NCBI GenBank assembly: GCA_002439735.1
Contig: DJPG01000142.1
Location: forward strand, 1-18,440
DNA from: Firmicutes bacterium UBA6418
GTDB taxonomy: Bacteria; Bacillota; Clostridia; Peptostreptococcales; Anaerovoracaceae
Length of the DNA stretch: 18,440 bases
Direction of reading: 5' to 3'
How positions within the stretch are numbered: position 1 is the stretch's first letter; every line of letters begins with the position of its first letter. Below are positions 13,217-18,440 of the stretch, one piece after another. A program made the position numbers and the translations under genes. The notes below the pieces were generated by a model. The model did not search any database. It had not been told where the DNA came from and worked only from the letters and a program-made list of their open reading frames with translations.

Positions 13217-14608
13217 ATGAAAGATAGACAACAAAGTATCATAAACGAAAACATTTCACCTAGTAAAACCGTCCTTCTGCTTGCTTGGCCGGCGATTCTG
13301 GAACAGATTATGCAAACGATGGTCAGCTATGTGGATATGGCCATGGTTGGCAGTATGGGCGTCAATGCCGCAGCATCGGTAACAGTCAATACAAGCCTGC
13401 TGTGGATGATCAACGGCATCATTTTTGGTCCGGCGACCGGCTTTTCCATTTTGACAGCGACGGCGGTCGGGCAGGAAGATTATGAAAAAGTAAAAAAGAT
13501 TATGCGACAGGCGATGCTCGTTATCGGAATTTTAGGTATCGGTATGGTGCTTTTGATCGAAACTGTCGCGCAATTTTTCGCGAAATGGATGGGTGCGGAA
13601 GCGGCAATCATTCCGGATGCGCGTGCTTATCTGATGATCATCGGATTCGGGGTTCCCTTTCAAATCCTGCTTGCGATCTGCAGCGGAATTGTCCGTGGTA
13701 TCGGGGATACCAAGACGCCGATGATTTACAATATTTCTTTTAATATCATCAACATTGCGTTGAATTATCTGCTGATTTATCCTGTCGGAAGCGTGAAACT
13801 GATGGGACTTACTGTGAAAACGATGGGTCTCGGTCTTGGCGTACGGGGTGCAGCCCTTGGCACAATGGGCGGAGCAGCGGTGGCGGGGCTGCTGATGCTG
13901 CGAGTGTTGTTTTCCAAACGGCGCGGAATTTCAATTACCGTGCGAGGCGACTACCGCATACAGCGACCCATTATACGGCAGATGCTGGATCTGAGCACGC
14001 CATTGGTGTTCGAGCGAGTCAGTACCTGCCTTGGACAGACCTTGACGGCGGCATTGGCAACCGGGCTTGGAACTACAGCGTTGGCGGCACACCAACTCGC
14101 AAATACCGGAGAATCGATCTGTTATATGCCGGCGTTTGGCTTCAGTGTTGCGGTCACGACGCTGGTGGCACAGTCCGTAGGTGCCGGACGTGAGGACTTG
14201 AAGCGGGAGTACGCAAGGTTATGTATGATCTATGACATACTGATCATGTGCATCATGGCGGCTTTGATGTATGTGTTCGCACCGCAGCTGATGGGATTTT
14301 TTATCGCTGACGCGGCGGTCATCAAAGCCGGAGCTACCCTGCTGCGCATTCAAACCTTCGCAGAACCGTGCCTGGCGATCAACTATATCGCCACCGGCAT
14401 CATGAAAGGTGAAGGCGATGCTAAATGGCCGTTTTTGATTGCCATGATTGGGATATGGGTGGTCAGACTGCCGTTATCCTTCCTCTTCGTCAAGGGATTC
14501 GGACTGGGACTGGAGTTCCTGTGGGTTGCGATGGCCTGTGACTGGTTTTCGCGCGCGGCTTTGTGTTGGATCCGCTTAAAAAAGAACAGAAGGAGCGAAT
14601 ACATATGA
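13217..14608 (+). CDS. MATE family efflux transporter
   Basis: The 463-residue protein has about twelve hydrophobic segments in two similar halves. Typical MATE sequences are AWPAILEQIMQTMVSYVDMA (23-42), GQEDYEKVKKIMRQA in the loop after the second or third helix, RGIGDTKTPM, and in the second half LAAHQLANTGESICYMPAFG and GEGDAKWP. MATE proteins export organic cations, drugs or metabolites using Na+ or H+ gradients. Start ATG 13217 has only a weak AGAGG well upstream, so expression may be modest. Its TGA stop overlaps the dapF start as ATGA, which couples their translation. Family is secure; the substrate is unknown, and linkage to dapF hints at, but does not show, an amino-acid-related substrate. 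Confidence 0.93.
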   Translation: MKDRQQSIINENISPSKTVLLLAWPAILEQIMQTMVSYVDMAMVGSMGVNAAASVTVNTSLLWMINGIIFGPATGFSILTATAVGQEDYEKVKKIMRQAMLVIGILGIGMVLLIETVAQFFAKWMGAEAAIIPDARAYLMIIGFGVPFQILLAICSGIVRGIGDTKTPMIYNISFNIINIALNYLLIYPVGSVKLMGLTVKTMGLGLGVRGAALGTMGGAAVAGLLMLRVLFSKRRGISITVRGDYRIQRPIIRQMLDLSTPLVFERVSTCLGQTLTAALATGLGTTALAAHQLANTGESICYMPAFGFSVAVTTLVAQSVGAGREDLKREYARLCMIYDILIMCIMAALMYVFAPQLMGFFIADAAVIKAGATLLRIQTFAEPCLAINYIATGIMKGEGDAKWPFLIAMIGIWVVRLPLSFLFVKGFGLGLEFLWVAMACDWFSRAALCWIRLKKNRRSEYI

Positions 14609-15450
14609 AATTTACAAAGATGCAGGGTGCGGGAAACGATTTCCTCGTGATTAATAACATCGAAGAAAGGATCCCGCAGACGAAATTTTCCTTATTGGCC
14701 AAAACGCTCTGCACGCGCAGAATGTCCATCGGAGCCGATGGCATGATGATCGTGGATCATCCGCAGAACGGTGGCGATTACCGGATGCATTTTTATAACG
14801 CGGACGGAAGCCGCGGTGAAATGTGCGGAAACGGTGCGCGCTGTATCGCCAGATACGGTTATGAAAAGGGGCTGGCAGGCGAAACGCAGCGGGTAGAGAC
14901 CACGGCCGGCCTGGTCATCGGACAGCGCCGGGACAAGCGGATGTACACCGTGCGCCTGAACGATATTACAAAGTTTGAGCAAAATGTGATCATGCAGATC
15001 GACGGCAAAGCTGTGCCGTGCGATTATCTGGAGCTTGGCGATCCCGGTCTGCCGCACGCTGTCGTGATGCTGGACGATGGCTGGGAGATGACGCAGGACG
15101 CATTGCGCGATTTGGGAAAAAAAGCACGTGCCAATGCGGCTTTTCCGAAGGGCGCCAATGTGAATTTCTGCCGGGTGGTCGGGGAGAATGAAGTGGAAGA
15201 ACTGACCTACGAACGCGGTGTCGAAGATTTTACGCTGGCCTGCGGGACAGGAACCGGCTCCGTCGTCGCATCCCTGATGCGCAGGGGGCTTGTCAGCGGC
15301 GAGAATACCCGCGTACATGTGCCGGGCGGCGAACTGTTCATCACGTTGAACGTGGATCCGCAGACGCAGGAGATCAAGGACATCTACCTGACCGGTTCGA
15401 CCAATATTGTCGCCGAGGGAGAAGTCTGCGACGAGGATCTGGTGCTTTGA
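14605..15450 (+). CDS. dapF: Diaminopimelate epimerase
   Basis: ATG 14605 is chosen over an earlier in-frame start at 14563, because AGGAG lies nine bases upstream and the protein then begins with the standard MKFTKMQGAGNDF. The 281-residue enzyme interconverts LL- and meso-diaminopimelate without a cofactor. The two catalytic cysteines are visible: C74 in GEMCGNGARC and C213 in LACGTGTG. GADG (43-46) and YNADGSRGE are further family features. meso-DAP feeds peptidoglycan and LysA. The start codon overlaps the stop of the MATE gene by four bases. It is followed by a separate promoter for rpsF and no obvious terminator. Confidence 0.95.
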   Translation: MKFTKMQGAGNDFLVINNIEERIPQTKFSLLAKTLCTRRMSIGADGMMIVDHPQNGGDYRMHFYNADGSRGEMCGNGARCIARYGYEKGLAGETQRVETTAGLVIGQRRDKRMYTVRLNDITKFEQNVIMQIDGKAVPCDYLELGDPGLPHAVVMLDDGWEMTQDALRDLGKKARANAAFPKGANVNFCRVVGENEVEELTYERGVEDFTLACGTGTGSVVASLMRRGLVSGENTRVHVPGGELFITLNVDPQTQEIKDIYLTGSTNIVAEGEVCDEDLVL

Positions 15451-15470
15451 ACATGCACGGCAAAAAATGC

Positions 15471-15498
15471 TTGCTTTTTGCTGTGGATGTAGTATAAT
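15471..15498 (+). promoter_or_regulatory. Strong sigma-70 promoter of rpsF-ssb-rpsR
   Basis: TTGCTT (15471-15476), a 16-base spacer, TATAAT (15493-15498, perfect). Transcription would begin near 15505, leaving a leader of about 100 bases. Confidence 0.8.
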
Positions 15499-15504
15499 AA
15501 CTAA

Positions 15505-15608
15505 GTACGAGTTCGCTCGTGCGGATCTCTGCGACGAGAATGCGGGAGGAGCCGGATCGGCACAGCCTGCAGAGAGCGTCGCCATATAGTCCATAGGGAG
15601 GTGACAGA
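15505..15608 (+). promoter_or_regulatory. Structured 5' leader of the ribosomal S6 operon
   Basis: The leader can fold into ACGAG-TTCG-CTCGT (15507-15520, a UUCG tetraloop, extendable by two pairs) and a longer arm TCTCTGC (15526-15532) / GCAGAGA (15569-15575), which encloses GCCG-GAT-CGGC (15551-15561). Leaders of rpsF in many bacteria bind the S6:S18 complex through a conserved CCG-containing element and repress the operon. Whether this CCG is presented in that way cannot be settled by eye. Confidence 0.4.
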
Positions 15609-15896
15609 ATGACAAATTATGAAGTTATGTTCATTATCGATGCTGCTTTGGAAGACGAAAAGAAGGATGCAACCGTAGAAACGGTACAGTCCATCATCGC
15701 ATCTGACGGTGAAGTTGAAAAAGTAGACGTTTGGGGAATGAGAAAGCTTGCATATCCGATCGACAAAAAAGCCGAAGGATATTATGTAGTCGTTGACTTC
15801 AAAGGCAATCCGACATTACCGAAGGAACTTGACAGAAGACTCAAGATTTCCGACAACGTTATCAGACACATCATCATCAACAATGATGCACAGTAG
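15609..15896 (+). CDS. rpsF: 30S ribosomal protein S6
   Basis: The 95-residue protein is the normal size for S6. It begins MTNYEVMFIIDAALEDE and carries WGMRKLAYPIDKKAEGYYVV, both typical of the family. S6 binds 16S rRNA on the platform together with S18, whose gene is two places downstream. ATG 15609 follows GGGAGGTGA. First gene of the conserved rpsF-ssb-rpsR operon, behind a strong promoter and a structured leader that may give S6:S18 feedback. Confidence 0.97.
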   Translation: MTNYEVMFIIDAALEDEKKDATVETVQSIIASDGEVEKVDVWGMRKLAYPIDKKAEGYYVVVDFKGNPTLPKELDRRLKISDNVIRHIIINNDAQ

Positions 15897-15911
15897 GAAC
15901 GAGGTGCAAGC

Positions 15912-16343
15912 ATGAACAGTGTAGTATTGATCGGGAGACTGACCCGGGATCCGGAAGTCCGCTATTCTGCCGGAACGCAGATGGCAATCTGCAGGTTCGC
16001 GGTAGCGATCGACAGACCGCCGAGACAGAACGGCGAAAAGCAGGCAGACTTTCCGAATGTTGTCGTATTCGGCAAACAGGCCGAGAACTGCGAACGCTTC
16101 CTCGCAAAAGGAAGACTGGTAGGCGTTCAGGGAAGGATCCAGACCGGCAGTTATACCAACAAGGACGGCGCAACTGTTTACACCACGGAAGTCGTAGCTG
16201 ACAGAGTAGAATTTTTAGAATGGGGCGACAGACCTGCAGGCGGCCAAGGCGGCGGCATGAGAGCGCAGGCACAGGAGGCTGCACCGAAATTCGATGCGGC
16301 ACCGGAAGGATTCTCCGCGATTGACGAAGATATCCCGTTCTAA
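15912..16343 (+). CDS. ssb: Single-stranded DNA-binding protein
   Basis: The 143-residue protein has an N-terminal OB fold (about 1-105, opening MNSVVLIGRLTRDPEVRYS and including PNVVVFGKQAENC), a short Gly/Gln/Ala-rich linker and the acidic tip DEDIPF, which recruits replication and repair partners. SSB tetramers coat single-stranded DNA. ATG 15912 follows GAGGTG, 15 bases after the rpsF stop. Its place between rpsF and rpsR is the classical bacterial order, so this is probably the housekeeping copy. Confidence 0.97.
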   Translation: MNSVVLIGRLTRDPEVRYSAGTQMAICRFAVAIDRPPRQNGEKQADFPNVVVFGKQAENCERFLAKGRLVGVQGRIQTGSYTNKDGATVYTTEVVADRVEFLEWGDRPAGGQGGGMRAQAQEAAPKFDAAPEGFSAIDEDIPF

Positions 16344-16362
16344 AAGAAAGGAGATAAGAACT

Positions 16363-16599
16363 ATGATGGATAAGAGACGCGGCGGTGGCATGAGAAGAAA
16401 AAAAGTATGCCAATTCTGCGCTGACAAGACAGAAAAAATCGATTATAAGGACACCGAAAAGTTAAAGAGATACGTGACCGAAAGAGGTAAGATCCTGCCG
16501 AAGAGAATCACAGGTACTTGCGCAATGCACCAGAGAGAAGTAACCACAGCGATCAAGAGAGCAAGAATCGTTGCACTGCTTCCTTACGTTGCAGACTAA
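16363..16599 (+). CDS. rpsR: 30S ribosomal protein S18
   Basis: ATG 16363 follows AAAGGAG nine bases upstream; a second ATG is adjacent. The product is 78 residues, the usual size. S18 pairs with S6 on the 30S platform. The KVCQFC and TCAMH motifs give a Cys-x2-Cys plus Cys-x2-His set, the zinc-binding (C+) form of S18. Some bacteria also carry a zinc-free copy used in zinc starvation; none is visible here. The gene downstream is a tRNA rather than the frequent rplI. Confidence 0.97.
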   Translation: MMDKRRGGGMRRKKVCQFCADKTEKIDYKDTEKLKRYVTERGKILPKRITGTCAMHQREVTTAIKRARIVALLPYVAD

Positions 16600-16614
16600 T
16601 CAGATCGAAACCTT

Positions 16615-16636
16615 GCGGAGAGCTTCGGCTCTCTGC
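16615..16636 (+). other. Hairpin between rpsR and tRNA-Val
   Basis: GCGGAGAGC (16615-16623), TTCG loop, GCTCTCTGC (16628-16636), with one G-U pair. It has no T run. It may be a weak terminator for rpsR or a processing or stability element if the tRNA is co-transcribed. Confidence 0.55.
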
Positions 16637-16643
16637 AGACTGC

Positions 16644-16719
16644 GATTTGTTAGCTCAGCTGGGAGAGCACTTGGGTGACAACCAAGAGGTCGGCAGTTCG
16701 AGCCTGCCACAAATCACCA
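16644..16719 (+). tRNA. tRNA-Val (anticodon GAC)
   Basis: A complete 76-base cloverleaf is visible. Acceptor stem GATTTGT pairs with ACAAATC. The D arm is GCTCAGCTGGGAGAGC. The anticodon stem CTTGG/CCAAG holds loop GTGACAA with anticodon GAC, reading GUC (and GUU by wobble) for valine. The T arm is GGCAG-TTCGAGC-CTGCC. The 3' ACCA is genome-encoded. It lies 44 bases after rpsR and may share its transcript; an intrinsic terminator follows. No integrase or attachment-site duplication is seen around it. Confidence 0.95.
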
Positions 16720-16724
16720 AATTG

Positions 16725-16776
16725 AAAAAGAGCGTTGACATGAGCGGAACTTCCTGCAAAATGCGGCGCTCTTTTT
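16725..16776 (+). terminator. Intrinsic terminator after tRNA-Val
   Basis: AAAAAGAGCG (16725-16734) pairs perfectly with CGCTCTTTTT (16767-16776) across a 32-base loop, ending in a run of six T. Confidence 0.82.
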
Positions 16777-17077
16777 TGTGCGGATGATCCGAGATCGCAA
16801 AAGTCTGAAAAACAGGAGCGGTTTCCGAGAAAACGGACAGGCGAAAAACATTTTTGGGAGAATCTTCAAGCCGAAGCATGTGCAGAGAGGATCCGCAGAT
16901 TCTAAAAATCTTAACAAGAATTGAATTTGCAAGCGCAAGAGGAGACTGCTTGAAAAAAGTTCACAAACCGAAGCGGATGCTTATTTTTGGAACGAAAATT
17001 GCTTTTATATAAAAAAGAGTACTCTAAAAACCAAAAGCGATAGTTTGATTTTTGAACGAAAGACGAGGAAAGATAAA
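16777..17077 (+). other. Intergenic regulatory region upstream of the S11 carboxypeptidase gene
   Basis: No gene is seen in these roughly 300 bases. The region holds the palindrome CGGAT-G-ATCCG (16781-16791), the 11-mer GAAAAACAGGA (16807-16817) also present upstream of the spmA-like operon, an inverted repeat TCCG-N6-CGGA just after it, two copies of CCGAAGC (16871-16877, 16968-16974), the sigma-54 promoter, the palindrome AGAGTACTCT (17016-17025) and a ribosome binding site. Confidence 0.65.
16988..17004 (+). promoter_or_regulatory. Sigma-54 (-24/-12) promoter of the S11 carboxypeptidase gene
   Basis: TTGGAACGAAAATTGCT matches the sigma-54 consensus TTGGCACG-N4-TTGCW except for one base (C to A after GG). 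GG (16989-16990) and GC (17001-17002) are correctly 12 apart. Transcription would begin near 17013, about 65 bases before the start codon. A poor sigma-70 reading (TTGGAA, 15 bases, TATAAA) is possible but weaker. Confidence 0.7.
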
Positions 17078-18440
17078 ATGAAAAAGAAGATGCTCAGTGT
17101 ACTTCTTATCTTAACTATGGTCCTGACGGCTTGCTTCAGCATGTCCGGCGTTGCATTCGCAGGCGACCAGATGAACCGTGTCAACCTGTCGGTAAGCGTT
17201 GACGGAAAAGATGCGGTAACCGTAAAGGCGTACAACGCGTCCTACACCTACAACTTATACGTAAATATGAATGATTTCTGCAATGCGCTGAATGGTACCG
17301 CAAAGCAGATGGATATCAAATACGATGCCGAAAAGGAAGCTTGGATCGTGACGACCGGAACAGCTTATGTACCGGCAGGCGGCGAAAATGAAAAATTCGA
17401 TGTCACCTACACGCAGGATCCGACATCCGGAGATGATGACATTTCCTTAGACGCACCGACTTTCTACATTGACGGTTCCAGACAGGAATACCGTATCTAC
17501 GCAAAGGATGGCGTGGCATATATGAAGCTGGTCGACCTCGGATTGGTATTCGGCATTACGACCGAATTAAAGTCTCAGACAAAGCTTGACGTAAACACCA
17601 AAAAAGATTTCCGGATCGATATCAAGCATCTGGACGAGAACGGTTATTTCAGCTTCCTGCACGGCAGCCTGCTGGGCAACGCGGATACCGGTGAAGTGCT
17701 GTACGCATGCAAGGAAGACGTGGCAACCCAGATCGCGTCCACTTCCAAGCTGATGACTTACCTGCTGGTACAGGAAGCCATCGACGCAGGCAAGCTTTCT
17801 CTGGATGCAAAGGTTGTTCTTTCTCAGAATGTGATCGAAGAAGCAAACTCGGAAGACTCCACTTCCACTTTCCGCAACAATTTCAAACTCGGGCAGGAAG
17901 TTACCGTGCATGATCTGCTGGCAGGCATGCTGCTTCCGTCTGCGAACGAATGCGCGACTGCACTGGCTGAAGCCGTTGGCGGAACCGAAGCCAAGTTTGT
18001 CAAGTTGATGAACCAGAGAGCGGCGAAAATGGGTCTGAAGAGCGCGAAATTCTACAATCCGCACGGATTGCCGAATTACGATGCGAGCGCCGTGACTGCG
18101 AAGAGACAGAACACGATGAGCGCAAGCGACATGTTTAAGCTGGTTTCTTACCTGCTCAACAACTATGAAGAAGAACTCACTTACTTCACGTCCAAAACAT
18201 CTATCGATATTCCGACCGTAGGCGAGGGTGCAAAAGCGAACTGCACTTACGCGACGCTGATCTACAACATGGGCGTAACCGGACTGAAGACCGGCACGAC
18301 GAACCGTTCCGGCGCTTGCATCGTGACGGTGATCCCGGTAGAAAACAACGGCAAGACGCAGAATCTGGTATCGGTTATCTTCGGTGCGGAAAACAATCAG
18401 GAACGTTACGAAAAGAGCATGATGCTGCTCAAATACGGAC
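17078..18440 (+). CDS. D-alanyl-D-alanine carboxypeptidase, S11 family (partial, 3' end outside window)
   Basis: ATG 17078 follows GAGGAA; 454 residues are visible before the window ends. A signal peptide is clear (basic MKKK, hydrophobic 6-20, FAG near 27-29). A region of about 35-100 resembles the stalk (copper amine oxidase N-terminal-like) domain of clostridial surface proteins (YVNMNDFCNALNG). The penicillin-binding transpeptidase fold follows: S221-T-S-K224, S288-A-N290 and K404-T-G. S11 enzymes remove the terminal D-Ala from pentapeptide stems outside the membrane, controlling crosslinking. The N-terminal part is longer than in plain PBP5-type enzymes. Because the end is missing, a C-terminal anchor cannot be judged. 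It lies behind a -24/-12 promoter, unusual for a wall enzyme. Confidence 0.93.
   Translation, partial: MKKKMLSVLLILTMVLTACFSMSGVAFAGDQMNRVNLSVSVDGKDAVTVKAYNASYTYNLYVNMNDFCNALNGTAKQMDIKYDAEKEAWIVTTGTAYVPAGGENEKFDVTYTQDPTSGDDDISLDAPTFYIDGSRQEYRIYAKDGVAYMKLVDLGLVFGITTELKSQTKLDVNTKKDFRIDIKHLDENGYFSFLHGSLLGNADTGEVLYACKEDVATQIASTSKLMTYLLVQEAIDAGKLSLDAKVVLSQNVIEEANSEDSTSTFRNNFKLGQEVTVHDLLAGMLLPSANECATALAEAVGGTEAKFVKLMNQRAAKMGLKSAKFYNPHGLPNYDASAVTAKRQNTMSASDMFKLVSYLLNNYEEELTYFTSKTSIDIPTVGEGAKANCTYATLIYNMGVTGLKTGTTNRSGACIVTVIPVENNGKTQNLVSVIFGAENNQERYEKSMMLLKYG

Noticed and set aside
14692..15615. Minus-strand frame of 307 residues
   Set aside because: It lies wholly opposite dapF and its downstream leader, which are certain, and has low-complexity antisense-type composition without family motifs.
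16644..16719. tRNA-Val as an integration site
   Set aside because: No duplicated tRNA 3' end or integrase gene was seen on either side within the window.
1..18440. CRISPR arrays, insertion sequences, integrases, rRNA
   Set aside because: No regularly spaced repeats, transposase or integrase motifs, or rRNA sequence were seen. The left-end fragments suggest past mobility but no element could be delimited.

Overview
The window looks like the chromosome of an anaerobic, low-to-mid GC Clostridia-type Firmicute. The signs are strong AGGAGG-type ribosome binding sites, an rpsF-ssb-rpsR block, a YbaK/PrdX-like prolyl-tRNA editing protein, clostridial-style sigma-54 regulation and an S11 carboxypeptidase with a stalk-like N-terminal domain. 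A member of Clostridiales Family XIII (Anaerovoracaceae) or a relative would fit, but that placement is inference. TGA is a normal stop here (YbaK/PrdX-like gene, M20, MATE, dapF).

Layout. 1-1077 is an accessory, partly decayed edge: the 5' part of an HTH-Fic gene (minus strand, running off the left end), a short orphan reading-frame tail with a hairpin, and a decayed frame interrupted only by TGA codons. 1127-3416 holds the YbaK/PrdX-like editing protein, a convergent metal-dependent cyclase and an M19 dipeptidase. 3585-5459 is a sigma-54 enhancer-binding regulator with an unassigned N-terminal sensory region. 5545-7859 is a translationally coupled M20 amidohydrolase-alanine racemase operon (minus). 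7955-8942 holds two convergent, unrecognised membrane protein genes.

9399-13011 is a four-gene operon: SpmA-like, SpmB-like, S66 LD-carboxypeptidase, diaminopimelate decarboxylase. It sits behind a near-consensus -24/-12 (sigma-54) promoter and ends at a strong terminator. 13217-15450 is a MATE transporter overlapping dapF. 15609-16599 is rpsF-ssb-rpsR with a structured leader, followed by tRNA-Val(GAC). 17078 to the right end is an S11 DD-carboxypeptidase behind a second -24/-12 promoter.

How it may work together (inference). DD-carboxypeptidase makes tetrapeptide stems. The S66 enzyme cuts the L,D bond to D-Ala. M19 and M20 enzymes can process dipeptides or acylated amino acids. Alr interconverts D- and L-Ala. 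DapF makes meso-DAP and LysA turns it into lysine. The SpmA/SpmB-like pair could be the membrane component that moves a substrate of this set. Two sigma-54 promoters with a shared upstream 11-mer, plus an unassigned sigma-54 activator nearby, suggest a small sigma-54 regulon for wall-peptide, DAP or lysine metabolism. This is the most interesting candidate system in the window.
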